Notes: generated by a model not told the origin, from the sequence alone. Positions 49,797 to 58,616 are shown, counted from the stretch's first letter. The stretch: DNA of 60,133 nt from an uncultured Traorella sp. (GCA_944324265.1 CALUVS010000008.1:1-60133), one strand, 5' to 3'. Made by a program: numbers and translations.

Positions 49797-51293
49797 TTAT
49801 AACTCATAGAGTTTGGAATACTTCTCAATCAAATAATCAATATAATAATTCGGATCAAAAGATTCATGACATACTTTCTGCAAAATCTGATCTGCATTCA
49901 GGTAAGAGCCATACTGGTGAATATTTTCTTTCAGCCACTGTGCGATCTGTCCAAAATCATTCTTGCTTAAAGCCGCATCCACATCAATATCACGTTTCAT
50001 CGCTGCAAAAAACTGCGCTGCATAAGCACTTCCCAAGGCATAAGTAGGAAAATAACCAAAAGATGCATCTGACCAATGAATGTCCTGCAGGATACCTTCA
50101 CTGACTTGCGTCGGGCGTACACCTAAATATTCCTCATATTTATCTGCCCAGATTTCATCCAAATGTTCATAATCAATCGTATCATTGATAAACTGCTTTT
50201 CTAGTTCATAACGAATTAAAATATGAATCGGATAAGTCAGTTCATCTGCTTCAGTACGTATCAAACTTGCCTGAGAACAATTCACCATATCCATAAAGGT
50301 ATCCAAAGATACATCCTTTAATTGTTCAGGAAAAATCTTTTTGACTTCTTCAAAATTATTCACCCAGAAAGATCTGCGTCTGCCGATATAATTTTCTAAT
50401 AAACGAGACTGTGATTCATGCATTCCGCTGGACATATTTCTGCCGATTTCCAATCCTTCATATTTTTCGTTCACCTGAAGCATGTACAAAGCATGTCCAT
50501 ATTCATGGATAATAGAAAAAATAGAAGATACCAATGAATTTTCCAAGTATTTTGTAGTAATACGCACATCCTTCATTGAAAAATCACTGGTAAAAGGATG
50601 TTCGCTCACTCCCATATAACAAACACTCTTATCATAATTCATGTATTCCTTTAAAAGATCCATGACTTTTTCCTGATCCTTTGGTGCATAATACTGATGA
50701 AGAATCTTGTCATTGATTTGTTTTTTGGCACTTTGTACTTGCTTGATAAAAGGCAGAAGCTTTGTCTTGATCAAATGAAAAAACTCATCATAACGCTGAA
50801 TATTCATGCCTTCTTCATATTCATCCAGCATAAAATCATATGGTGTTGCAGGAAGGTCAAAATAACTGACACGCTTTTTGCTCATTTCAATCAATTCTTT
50901 TAATATATCTTTGAATAAATGCCAGTCATTCTTATGCTTTGCTTCTTCCCAAACAACACTGGCTTTGCCTCTGAGTTCTTCCCATTGAATAAAAAAGTCT
51001 CTGGGCAGTTTGACATAATTTTCTACCTTTTTCATATATTGACGAATTTCTTCGTTCATTTCACTGCCAAGATCCATGGTAGATAATTCATACAGCTTAT
51101 TCAGGTTTGTCGGATCACAGATATAATCAAATTCTTCTCCGGATAAAATAGCCGCCATTTTAATGCGATAATCGCTGCCTTTTTTCGGCGCAATCGTAGA
51201 ACTGTCAAACATGATTGTTGTATTTGCCAATTCAAATGCATTGCATTTATCTTTAAATTTTTTATAAAAAGCAATTGCTTCATCTTTATTCAT
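49797..51293 (-). CDS. M32 family metallocarboxypeptidase (Taq type)
   Basis: 498 residues, standard for M32. Zinc site HEYGH (IIHEYGHALY) near residue 260 with the third ligand in GMHESQSRLLENYIGRRRSFW about 30 residues later. It removes C-terminal residues from peptides in the cytosol, excluding proline. An AAGGAG site precedes the ATG. Confidence 0.93.
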   Translation of the reverse strand: MNKDEAIAFYKKFKDKCNAFELANTTIMFDSSTIAPKKGSDYRIKMAAILSGEEFDYICDPTNLNKLYELSTMDLGSEMNEEIRQYMKKVENYVKLPRDFFIQWEELRGKASVVWEEAKHKNDWHLFKDILKELIEMSKKRVSYFDLPATPYDFMLDEYEEGMNIQRYDEFFHLIKTKLLPFIKQVQSAKKQINDKILHQYYAPKDQEKVMDLLKEYMNYDKSVCYMGVSEHPFTSDFSMKDVRITTKYLENSLVSSIFSIIHEYGHALYMLQVNEKYEGLEIGRNMSSGMHESQSRLLENYIGRRRSFWVNNFEEVKKIFPEQLKDVSLDTFMDMVNCSQASLIRTEADELTYPIHILIRYELEKQFINDTIDYEHLDEIWADKYEEYLGVRPTQVSEGILQDIHWSDASFGYFPTYALGSAYAAQFFAAMKRDIDVDAALSKNDFGQIAQWLKENIHQYGSYLNADQILQKVCHESFDPNYYIDYLIEKYSKLYEL

Positions 51294-51400
51294 GATTTCA
51301 ATCTCCTTGAACCTATCTCTTATATTTTACATTGAATGAAAAAAATAAACAATACAAGACATTTCTGTAGTATAATAGAAATAGAAATGAGGCTAGTGAT

Positions 51401-51859
51401 ATGGTTGAAAAATGTATCTCGTTATTAAAACAAAGAGGAGTAACTTTGGAAGATATTGCGGAATGTGTGGTATATCTTCAAAGTAAATATTACAGTGATT
51501 TAACAATGGACATGGCGATGGAATCTGTCATGGCAGTATTAAATAAACGTGAAGTTCAAAATGCTATCTTAACAGGAATTTTTTTGGATATGAGTGCTGA
51601 AAACGGCACTATGGAAGAAGAACTGCGTGATCTATTGATGCGTGATGAAGGACTTTACGGGATTGATGAGGTCATGGCTTACGGCATCTGTAATTTATAT
51701 GGTTCCATTGCTTTGACAAACTATGGCTATATTGATAAAGTAAAGCCTTTGATTATCGGTAAATTGAATACAAAAGGAGCTCAGTGTAATACTTTCCTAG
51801 ATGATATTGTTGGTGCAATCAGCGCATCTGCGGCAGGGAGGTTAGCACACAACAAATAG
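51401..51859 (+). CDS. Phosphatidylglycerophosphatase A / YutG family protein
   Basis: 152 residues. Conserved RGVTLEDIAECVVYLQ, KREVQNAILTGIFLD, DEGLYGIDE, LYGSIALTNYGYIDK and CNTFLDDIVGAISA match the PgpA/YutG family, here in the shorter soluble YutG form without the membrane tail of E. coli PgpA. Probable lipid-phosphate phosphatase or related function. An acetyltransferase gene follows 15 bp later. Confidence 0.9.
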   Translation: MVEKCISLLKQRGVTLEDIAECVVYLQSKYYSDLTMDMAMESVMAVLNKREVQNAILTGIFLDMSAENGTMEEELRDLLMRDEGLYGIDEVMAYGICNLYGSIALTNYGYIDKVKPLIIGKLNTKGAQCNTFLDDIVGAISASAAGRLAHNK

Positions 51860-51874
51860 GAAGGAGGAGCCTGC

Positions 51875-52645
51875 ATGAATGAAGTTCTGACAAAAGAAGA
51901 TATCAAAGATGCTTTAAGACGTTTAGGTGTAAAAAAAGGAATGCTGATTTATGTACAGGCATCTCTGAAACCTTTTCGTTTTATTGCCGGCGGTGCACAG
52001 ACAGTTATTGATGCTTTGATGGAGACAGTCGGATATGAAGGTACGATTGTCATGGCCTCACCGACTCGTCAGATCTGTGATCCAGTCAATTTAAAAAAGG
52101 GTGTCATTCCTCGAGATATGATCGGTGATGTAAGAAAAAGCATCCCGCCTTTTAATAAGAAACTGACAGCACCGACACAAGTAGGAGAAATACCTGTGCA
52201 ATTCATGCGCAATGATGGTGTATTAAGAAGCAATCATCCAATGGTATCTTTCCTTGCATGGGGAAAATATGCCAAGATCATTGTGGATAAACACCCATTG
52301 CATTTCGGATTGAATCAGGAATCACCCTTAGGCAAATTAAAAGAATACAACGGTTATGTAGTTACTTTGGGCATCAATTATGATAAATGTGATATTTTCC
52401 ATTTAGCCCAATATAGTACAATGAAATGCCCAATTCGATTATATTCATGTCCGATTGAAAAAAATGGATCTACCCACTGGATTCAATTGTTGGATCTGGA
52501 ATTAAATAACAAGCATTATAAAGAAATAGGTACTTTGATGGAAGAAAGAGAAGTCGTCAAATCTACCTTCCTCGGCAGCAGTACAGCTCGTTTATTTTCA
52601 GCAAAAGTCGCAGAAGAGACGGCCATTGCCTATTTAAATAAGTAA
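51875..52645 (+). CDS. AAC(3)-family N-acetyltransferase
   Basis: 256 residues of the aminoglycoside N3-acetyltransferase (antibiotic_NAT) family: LGVKKGMLIYVQASLKPF near the N-terminus, GTIVMASPTRQ near residue 55 and the RSNHPMVSFLAWG motif near residue 125 that holds the catalytic His. Many chromosomal members (YokD-like) do not confer resistance. The preceding PgpA-like gene is likely in the same operon. AGGAAGGAGGAG precedes the start. Confidence 0.88.
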   Translation: MNEVLTKEDIKDALRRLGVKKGMLIYVQASLKPFRFIAGGAQTVIDALMETVGYEGTIVMASPTRQICDPVNLKKGVIPRDMIGDVRKSIPPFNKKLTAPTQVGEIPVQFMRNDGVLRSNHPMVSFLAWGKYAKIIVDKHPLHFGLNQESPLGKLKEYNGYVVTLGINYDKCDIFHLAQYSTMKCPIRLYSCPIEKNGSTHWIQLLDLELNNKHYKEIGTLMEEREVVKSTFLGSSTARLFSAKVAEETAIAYLNK

Positions 52646-52647
52646 GC

Positions 52648-52672
52648 AGAGAACCAAGAGTTCTCTTTTTTA
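52648..52672 (+). terminator. Intrinsic terminator
   Basis: AGAGAAC (52648-52654)/GTTCTCT (52660-52666) with a T-run. Confidence 0.85.
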
Positions 52673-52777
52673 TATCAATTCTCAATTAATGCCTGAAAGC
52701 GAGATGATATTGATTCATATTCACTTGATACTATATTGATATAATTGATAACTTATCATATAATGAAAGCGTATAAA

Positions 52778-52797
52778 TAACTACACTTTTATGTATA
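52778..52797 (+). repeat. Left arm of a 20-bp perfect inverted repeat
   Basis: TAACTACACTTTTATGTATA. Exact reverse complement of 52875-52894. The enclosed 77 bp hold a terminator hairpin and a promoter. Confidence 0.9.
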
Positions 52798-52808
52798 CCC
52801 ACCAAAAA

Positions 52809-52842
52809 AGCTAAATCGTATGTGATTTGGCTCTTTTTTTAT
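52809..52842 (+). terminator. Terminator inside the inverted-repeat segment
   Basis: AGCTAAATC pairs with GATTTGGCT (one G-T pair) around loop GTATGT, followed by CTTTTTTT. It would insulate the promoter that follows from upstream transcription. Confidence 0.75.
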
Positions 52843-52846
52843 ATTT

Positions 52847-52875
52847 TTGACACATTTTCTGTAAGAAAATAGTCT
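52847..52875 (+). promoter_or_regulatory. Promoter candidate inside the inverted-repeat segment
   Basis: Perfect TTGACA (52847-52852), 17-bp spacer, TAGTCT (52870-52875, weak -10). It points toward the small gene and surface protein in the present orientation. Only its last base lies in the repeat arm, so inversion of the segment would turn it the other way. Confidence 0.5.
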
Positions 52876-52894
52876 ATACATAAAAGTGTAGTTA
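52875..52894 (+). repeat. Right arm of a 20-bp perfect inverted repeat
   Basis: TATACATAAAAGTGTAGTTA. It ends 26 bp before the start of the small ORF. Confidence 0.9.
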
Positions 52895-52920
52895 AATGAA
52901 TACTTTTATGAGGGCGGTGT

Positions 52921-53193
52921 ATGAAAGAAAAGGATCGGTTACTAGAAAAAATCAGTACACAGATAGGATGTATGTATATCTCTGATCTGCATCAGCTTGA
53001 CTTTCTGCCACATATTTTGCATGCAGTTCGCAAAATTTCGATTCAGGAAAAATTTGATGTAGAAGAATGGAATGATGCCATTAGTTACATTGTCGGGGAA
53101 AAGTGTACTTTTCAGAGTCAGGAGGAAGTAATTTCTTATCTGCAGGATCGCATGATTGATAATGAATTAGAGGGGAGCATGGTTAAAGAATAA
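52921..53193 (+). CDS. Small uncharacterised protein, paralogue A
   Basis: 90 residues, no signal peptide. It shares CMYISDL, a spaced hydrophobic core, EWNDA-x-SYI-x-G and a final F-x-SQ-E pattern with the gene at 56371. No known family recognised. It lies directly after the invertible-type segment, with GAGGGCGG just upstream, and 80 bp before the surface-protein gene. Cytosolic adaptor or regulator is a guess. Confidence 0.7.
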   Translation: MKEKDRLLEKISTQIGCMYISDLHQLDFLPHILHAVRKISIQEKFDVEEWNDAISYIVGEKCTFQSQEEVISYLQDRMIDNELEGSMVKE

Positions 53194-53273
53194 ACTACGT
53201 ATTTGATATGAAGAATTAAACATCTGACTATATGCGAACAGCAATTGAATTTTTGAATTTGGAGGATTAAAAA

Positions 53274-56261
53274 ATGAAGTTGAAAAGATTAACTGCACTT
53301 TTGTTAGCAGGATGCTTAATTACGCCGAATATAGGGAGAGTTATTGCAGTAGAAAATACGGGTAATCAAGCAGAAATAGGAAACGAAGACACAAATGATG
53401 GAATAAAAGGTGATTCAAATCCGGAAGATGAAAACAATAATTCAGGAAATGAAGGAGAAGAAGGAAATAATCCTGGAACAGGAAATGAAGGAACTGGTGA
53501 TGGATCAGAAGATAATTCAAATCCAGAAGATGGTAATGGGAGTGAAAACTCCGGAACTGAAGGTGAAGATGAAACCGATGCTGAGGGAAACGGTGAAACA
53601 GAAAATCCAGGTGAAGGAGAAGATAATACAGGCGGTGAAGTCACAGAACCTGAAGATCCAAATCAAACTTTTCAAGAACCCTTAAATAATGAAAATATTG
53701 GAGGAGTAATAGAAGTCCCTGAAGAAGGGTTAGCTATAAATAGTGGAATATTTTATGGAATATCAAAATCATGGTTTGAACAGGTCAATCCAGAGAAAAA
53801 AACACTTTCACTTTCTATCAAAATACCATCTCATCTTAATACAATAGCTGCGAATGGTTTTCGTGATAACTATACAAGTGAAAAAAAGAATAATGGAGCA
53901 GTTACATCCAATGATGATTTAGGAAGGTTCAATATAGTTGCTATTGATTTCAGTGAAGCTACTAACTTGACTGAGATTAAAAGTCAAGCGGCTTTCGGAT
54001 GCACACTGCTTACAGGCATTCTTGATCTATCACATACAAATATTAAAACTATTGAAAAAAGTGCGTTTAACGGATGTACTGGATTAACTGGTGTGATTCT
54101 TCCAAATTCATTAGAGGTATTAGGTACATCTGATGGTTCAAGTGGTTCAGTATTTAATGGATGCTCAAAATTAAAATTTATTCGTACTGTCAGCAGTGAT
54201 GAAAATACTCGTTTTGAACTCCCAGAATCATTAAATGTCATTGGAAAACATACATTCAGGAATACATTTCCAAAAGGATCAGATTTGAAAATCAAAATTC
54301 CTGCAAGCGTAGAAATCATTGGATCAGAAGCATTTTACAGTAATAGTTGTTTTTCGCAAATCTATATTTTGCGTAGTGAAGGGTTAGATGGATATAATTC
54401 TGGGGCATTTAAGGCAAGTTCAACTACAGATAGTTTATTGATTTTCCCAAATTCAAAGACATATAATAGTACGGGTAATTTTACTAGAATCACAAAGACT
54501 TACCCAGTAGAATTGAAATTTCAATATGAGCCTGATAATACAATAACGCAGAAAAAACTTTTTGGTCAAAGTATTCAATATTCATATAATGAAGTGGAAC
54601 AACTTTGGTATATTGATGAAAATTATACACTTCCTGAATTGAATGATGTAAATGCAATTCCAGGTTATGATGCTGGCTGGAAAATAGAGGGTGCAACTTC
54701 TGTACTTACAAATTCTTCTAAAGTGAATGGCTGGCCAGATGATACATTAATAGTTGAAATTGATAATGATAAAGTTGTCTCACAGCCAATTGTTCAATTT
54801 ACAGTCAATGGAGAAATCGTGCCAGATGAAACCAGTGTGGCACAACTTGAAGTAACGCTAGATGGTACATCTTCAGGAACTGTTGGCGTCGATGTTTCTC
54901 ATCCGCTTGCTACGGAAGATGCTAAAGCAAAAGGTACGTATGTTTACTTTCAATATGCATGGTGGGATGAAAAAGGAGGAGTTAATGGACCTCGAAGTCA
55001 AGAACCAGGCAGCATTTTCTCATCTTCGATTAATTCAAATACTCATAACCGCATTTTTACTGATCCTACAATTGAAATCAGAAATAATAAAGATGAGAGA
55101 ATTGGGGGAAATTATTATCTAGTTGAAATCTTTGGTTATTATGTGAAGAACGGAATAGATCAAGGAATGTTCTATAAATCAAGGCATAATTTTTTAGCTG
55201 CAGGTGATAATGCAACACCTGGCAGCATTGCATATTTAATGAATGTTCATGTCACAGAAGATACTCCGGTCATTCCAGAAAAATTTACGGTGATTGTTGA
55301 AAATGGCTCAGGAGGTGGTGAGTATGAAACCGGTGCAACTGTACATATTAGTGCAGATTCAGCACCATCTGGACAAGTATTTGATCGTTGGGAAGTTGTA
55401 TTAGGAGGTGTAGCACTAGTTGATGCGACTAATCCAACAACTTCATTCACTATGCCATCAAATGATGTCACAGTGAGGGCTACATATAAAGATGATGGAA
55501 ATGGCGGTGATATCGATCCGCCTGTCACAGATCATTATCATGTTGATGTAGTGAGTGGCTCAGGAGATGGTGAGTATGAAGTTGATGCAACTGTACAGAT
55601 TGTTGCAGATCCAGCACCATCCGGGCAAGTATTTGATCGTTGGGTAGTTGAATCAGGAAATGTAACATTAGATGATGCAGCTGATCCGACAACTTCATTC
55701 ACCATGCCATCAAATGATGTTACAGTGAGAGCAACATACAAGGATGATGGAAATGGCGGAGGAACTGATCCGGATCCAATCTTTGATTATCGTGTAGATG
55801 TAGAAAATGGTACTTTGGAAAATGGCAGAGATTATGGTTACTTTGAATCAGGTGAAACAGTAGAAATCTTTGCAGATGAAATTGAGGGACAAAGATTTGT
55901 CAGATGGGAAACTGAAACAAGAGGAGTTACTTTTGAAGATGAAACAGACCCAACGACTTCATTTATCATGCCAAGAAGAAATGTAAAGGTCGTTGCAGTA
56001 TATGAAAGCATTGATCCAAGTGAGCCTACAGATCCATCAGAACCAACTGAACCAGGCGAACCTACCGATCCTCAAGAGCCGACTGAACCAAGCGAACCTA
56101 TCGATCCTGTTGAACCGACAGAGCCAAGTGAGCCTGAAATCGATGAAACACCGGATACAGGTGCAAGACAGAGCATTGCCTTGTGGTTGATGTTGGGAAT
56201 TTCATTGATGGGAGTTGTGGCTGCATTTGTGTTGATGAAAAAGGAAAAACTGAATAAATAA
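53274..56261 (+). CDS. Cell-wall-anchored BspA/InlB-repeat surface protein
   Basis: 995 residues. Signal peptide, then a Gly/Glu/Asn-rich low-complexity stalk (about 30-135). BspA-type leucine-rich segments follow (about 220-400, for example AFNGCTGLTGVILPNSLEVL). A middle domain of unknown type comes next. Three InlB B-repeat-like modules occupy about 670-910 (each with GEYE, FDRWE and PTTSFTMPSNDV-x-VRATY). A Pro/Ser/Glu/Thr repeat spacer precedes the anchor ETPDTGARQ, a membrane helix and KKEK. The PDTG motif is a sortase-type signal. Likely adhesin. GGAGG lies 8 nt before the ATG. Confidence 0.9.
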   Translation: MKLKRLTALLLAGCLITPNIGRVIAVENTGNQAEIGNEDTNDGIKGDSNPEDENNNSGNEGEEGNNPGTGNEGTGDGSEDNSNPEDGNGSENSGTEGEDETDAEGNGETENPGEGEDNTGGEVTEPEDPNQTFQEPLNNENIGGVIEVPEEGLAINSGIFYGISKSWFEQVNPEKKTLSLSIKIPSHLNTIAANGFRDNYTSEKKNNGAVTSNDDLGRFNIVAIDFSEATNLTEIKSQAAFGCTLLTGILDLSHTNIKTIEKSAFNGCTGLTGVILPNSLEVLGTSDGSSGSVFNGCSKLKFIRTVSSDENTRFELPESLNVIGKHTFRNTFPKGSDLKIKIPASVEIIGSEAFYSNSCFSQIYILRSEGLDGYNSGAFKASSTTDSLLIFPNSKTYNSTGNFTRITKTYPVELKFQYEPDNTITQKKLFGQSIQYSYNEVEQLWYIDENYTLPELNDVNAIPGYDAGWKIEGATSVLTNSSKVNGWPDDTLIVEIDNDKVVSQPIVQFTVNGEIVPDETSVAQLEVTLDGTSSGTVGVDVSHPLATEDAKAKGTYVYFQYAWWDEKGGVNGPRSQEPGSIFSSSINSNTHNRIFTDPTIEIRNNKDERIGGNYYLVEIFGYYVKNGIDQGMFYKSRHNFLAAGDNATPGSIAYLMNVHVTEDTPVIPEKFTVIVENGSGGGEYETGATVHISADSAPSGQVFDRWEVVLGGVALVDATNPTTSFTMPSNDVTVRATYKDDGNGGDIDPPVTDHYHVDVVSGSGDGEYEVDATVQIVADPAPSGQVFDRWVVESGNVTLDDAADPTTSFTMPSNDVTVRATYKDDGNGGGTDPDPIFDYRVDVENGTLENGRDYGYFESGETVEIFADEIEGQRFVRWETETRGVTFEDETDPTTSFIMPRRNVKVVAVYESIDPSEPTDPSEPTEPGEPTDPQEPTEPSEPIDPVEPTEPSEPEIDETPDTGARQSIALWLMLGISLMGVVAAFVLMKKEKLNK
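55283..56010 (+). repeat. Three tandem InlB-like B-repeat modules
   Basis: Units begin near 55283, 55535 and 55780. The first two are the most alike (shared SAPSGQVFDRW / PAPSGQVFDRW and the same Asp-Asp-Gly-Asn-Gly-Gly linker) and the third is diverged. Candidates for slippage or recombination. Confidence 0.8.
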
Positions 56262-56266
56262 CGATA

Positions 56267-56301
56267 AAGGTTAAGAGAAAAAGCATCTCTTAACCTTTTT
56301 G
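56267..56301 (+). terminator. Terminator after the surface-protein gene
   Basis: AAGGTTAAGAG (56267-56277)/CTCTTAACCTT (56287-56297) followed by T. Confidence 0.88.
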
Positions 56302-56370
56302 TTGGTTTAAAAATGAAGATAGGTTATATATGTATTGAATTAAAAATTTTTTGATGTAAAATAGTTGTAA

Positions 56371-56670
56371 ATGAAGAAAGAAGGCTTGACAGAAATGACA
56401 AGTGGACTTAGCTTTGCAAAACATGGAGAAACAAAACTGCCACACGATGAACTGCTGGAAGAAATCAGCAGAAAAGTAGACTGCATGTATATCTCTGACT
56501 TACAGCATTCCAATTTACTTCCTTTGATACGGACTGCTGTCAAAAAGTTATCGATTGATCGCTACAGCTTGCGGGAATGGAATGATGCAGTAAGTTACAT
56601 TACTGGTAAAGACTGCGAATTCAAGAGTCAGAAGGAAGCAGCGGACTATCTGATGAAGTACAGGTTCTGA
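56371..56670 (+). CDS. Small uncharacterised protein, paralogue B
   Basis: 99 residues, paralogue of the gene at 52921: CMYISDL near residue 38, EWNDAVSYITG and a late F-x-SQKEAADYL. The start is uncertain; ATG 56371 has no clear ribosome binding site and ATG 56395 is an alternative. The pair flank the surface-protein gene, separated from it by terminators. Confidence 0.65.
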   Translation: MKKEGLTEMTSGLSFAKHGETKLPHDELLEEISRKVDCMYISDLQHSNLLPLIRTAVKKLSIDRYSLREWNDAVSYITGKDCEFKSQKEAADYLMKYRF

Positions 56671-56694
56671 TTAAACAACATAATTTTCGATCCT

Positions 56695-56720
56695 ATACCG
56701 TAAATATACGGTATTTTTTA
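56695..56720 (+). terminator. Intrinsic terminator
   Basis: ATACCGTA (56695-56702)/TACGGTAT (56707-56714) with six T. Confidence 0.82.
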
Positions 56721-56808
56721 TTGCATGCACTATTTTTTACATATTTTTCAAATTCATCTTTTATAAATCATGATATAATATAAAAAAAGAAATAAAGAGG
56801 GAGCGCTT

Positions 56809-57519
56809 ATGTTAAAAAAATTAATTTGTCTAGCATCTCTAGTCTTGTTAGCAGGGTGCGGTGCTCAATATGAATCTGTACCGGTAACCTATTACAATGC
56901 CAACCACGATACCATTGCGGATAGTGTATTGGGAGATCGATTAAGTGATGAAGAAATTGAAAATCAATTCAATAACAATGTCATTGAACTTTATTATAAT
57001 GAATTAAGTGATGGTGCTTATGATATTCAGGTATGGAATGAGTCTGACTATTATTACAGCGGAGAGGTAGCTCTTCCTGAATGTGAAAAATCCATTCAAG
57101 TAAAAGCAGTTCCGCCTCACTCTGGCATTGTGACAACTTTGGTATGCCCAGAATTTGATGTGGAAGCTGACTTTGAATACAGCGGTGATCTGTATGAAAG
57201 AAAAGCAGATAAGCAATTAAGCTATGCTTATGAAATGTATTATTATGAAGACGTTGCAGATACCTATGATGCGGTCTTAGATGTAACGGAACTGAATGAA
57301 GATACAATCAAACAATTCGCTGAATATTTATATGAAGAATTTGTATTGAAGAATGTTGAAAGCAGTACTACAGTGCATCTATTTACAAGTGAAAGTTATA
57401 TGCTGGATACGTATGAAGAAGCTTGTAAAGGTTATATCTGGATTGATCAGGCCAATGATTTTGTGGAAATCATGGACATTGACGGCAATTTGATAGAGCG
57501 AGTTAATTACCGTGCGTAA
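56809..57519 (+). CDS. Putative lipoprotein of unknown function
   Basis: 236 residues. Lipobox LLAGC, mature Cys at residue 17. Acidic, tyrosine-rich body without a recognised domain, with segments suggestive of beta-sandwich structure. Good ribosome binding site (GAGGGAGCGCTT) and a TGATATAATAT -10-like box just upstream. It is a separate unit ended by a terminator. Confidence 0.75.
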   Translation: MLKKLICLASLVLLAGCGAQYESVPVTYYNANHDTIADSVLGDRLSDEEIENQFNNNVIELYYNELSDGAYDIQVWNESDYYYSGEVALPECEKSIQVKAVPPHSGIVTTLVCPEFDVEADFEYSGDLYERKADKQLSYAYEMYYYEDVADTYDAVLDVTELNEDTIKQFAEYLYEEFVLKNVESSTTVHLFTSESYMLDTYEEACKGYIWIDQANDFVEIMDIDGNLIERVNYRA

Positions 57520-57535
57520 TATGTTTTAATTCGGG

Positions 57536-57562
57536 AAACTGTGTTCAAAACACAGTTTTTAT
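57536..57562 (+). terminator. Intrinsic terminator
   Basis: AAACTGTGTT/AACACAGTTT with loop CAA, then TTATT. Confidence 0.82.
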
Positions 57563-57601
57563 TTATACTTTAAAAAAGTCATGAAATGGGAGGTGTTATC
57601 T

Positions 57602-57805
57602 ATGACTGATCAGGAAAGTATGATGAATATTCTAAATGAAACCCAAAACAAAGGTCATGAAAAAGGCTATGAGGAAGGAGTTCGAGATGGCCTGTATCAA
57701 GGCAGAAAAGAAGCCTTGCACTATCTGCTTCAGAAAATGGATTTACCTCGAGCTATGCAATATCTGCATTTAAGCAAGGAAGAAGCGGAACAGTTGCTGA
57801 AATGA
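57602..57805 (+). CDS. Small protein resembling the C-terminal tail of Rpn/PDDEXK transposase-like proteins
   Basis: 67 residues. It consists of a Gly/Glu/Lys-rich helix (KGHEKGYEEGVRDGLYQGRKEALHYLL) and a final L-x-LSKEEAEQLLK helix, which is how many Rpn-type recombination-promoting nucleases end. No catalytic domain is present, and no remnant of one is obvious upstream. It has a strong GGGAGGTG site and own terminator, so it may be expressed. Possibly an internal-start-like regulator or a relic. Confidence 0.55.
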   Translation: MTDQESMMNILNETQNKGHEKGYEEGVRDGLYQGRKEALHYLLQKMDLPRAMQYLHLSKEEAEQLLK

Positions 57806-57811
57806 CAAAGT

Positions 57812-57840
57812 AAAAACGCACCGGCGTGCGTTTTTCTTTT
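57812..57840. terminator. Bidirectional terminator
   Basis: AAAAACGCAC (57812-57821)/GTGCGTTTTT (57826-57835). It serves the small gene and the converging fRMsr gene. Confidence 0.88.
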
Positions 57841-57844
57841 GAAA

Positions 57845-58294
57845 TCATAAATAGTTTTCTATGACTTGAACAATTTCCGATAATCCCTGTTCATCCTCTT
57901 CACTGAAACGATCTATATAAGGTGAATCAATATCTAAGACACCAAATATTTCATTGTTCTTAAACAGAGGCAGCACAATTTCAGAACGGCTTGCTTCATC
58001 ACAGGCAATATGTCCTGGGAAATAATGAACATCCTTCACTCTTTGTACCTTTTTTTCACGCACACAGGCACCGCAGACACCTCTTTCAAAGCTGATGCGT
58101 ACACAGGCACTTTTCCCTTGGAAAGGACCTAAGATCAATTCATTGTTTTTGACAAGATAAAAACCGACCCAATTGATTCGTTCTAATCCTTCATTCAGAA
58201 TGGCGGATGTATTGGCTAAATTAGCAATCAGATCATCAACATCGCTTGTGATAGCTTCAATTTTATTTTTCATTTCTTCATAATTTGTTTTCAT
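57845..58294 (-). CDS. Free methionine-(R)-sulfoxide reductase (GAF domain)
   Basis: 149 residues, a stand-alone GAF domain. Three conserved cysteines of fRMsr are present in GKSACVRI, GVCGACV and GHIACDEASRSEIVLP. It reduces free Met-R-sulfoxide, taking electrons from thioredoxin, as part of oxidative-stress defence. Length typical. Confidence 0.92.
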   Translation of the reverse strand: MKTNYEEMKNKIEAITSDVDDLIANLANTSAILNEGLERINWVGFYLVKNNELILGPFQGKSACVRISFERGVCGACVREKKVQRVKDVHYFPGHIACDEASRSEIVLPLFKNNEIFGVLDIDSPYIDRFSEEDEQGLSEIVQVIENYL

Positions 58295-58340
58295 GTTTCT
58301 TATTATAACGAATTTTCTGACAAAGAAAAAGACTGATTTC

Positions 58341-58616
58341 TCAGTCTAGTTCAATACTGTCAGCCAATGTTCTTAACTGCTTGGCTGCTTTATCAATAGC
58401 ACTCGCTGTTTGTGCAGAAACACTCAGCCATTTTTCTTGAATCATAAAATCATAAGTTTCTCTCTGCAGTGTGCTGATTTCGTCATAAATTTCTTCTGCT
58501 TTTTCAAATAATTCAGGTGTTCCTGCTTCTTGAGCAAGATTATTCAATAATAAACGCAAATGCTTTAATGAAATCAAAGCACAATTGACGATTTCTTTCT
58601 CCGGAAACTGACTCAT
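58341..58616 (-). CDS. CotF-like spore-coat-family protein, second member
   Basis: About 91 residues, helical. EKEIVNCALISLKHLRLLLNN near the N-terminus and LQRETYDFMIQEKWLSV near residue 58 parallel the CotF/COG5577 pattern (Lys-His near the start, Q-x2-x-F-x-x-M-x-x-x-x-W). The family is linked to spore coats but also occurs in non-sporulating relatives. The ATG at 58616 follows AAGGAAGTG and overlaps the stop of the upstream gene (ATGA). Confidence 0.5.
   Translation of the reverse strand: MSQFPEKEIVNCALISLKHLRLLLNNLAQEAGTPELFEKAEEIYDEISTLQRETYDFMIQEKWLSVSAQTASAIDKAAKQLRTLADSIELD

Noticed and set aside
52778-52894. The whole inverted repeat as a simple long terminator hairpin
   Set aside because: The arms are 77 bp apart and enclose an independent terminator and a promoter, so a single hairpin does not explain the layout.
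53366-53685. Ser/Pro-rich and Lys/Ile-rich frames in the surface-protein stalk
   Set aside because: Both are alternative-frame readings of the repetitive Gly/Glu/Asn region.
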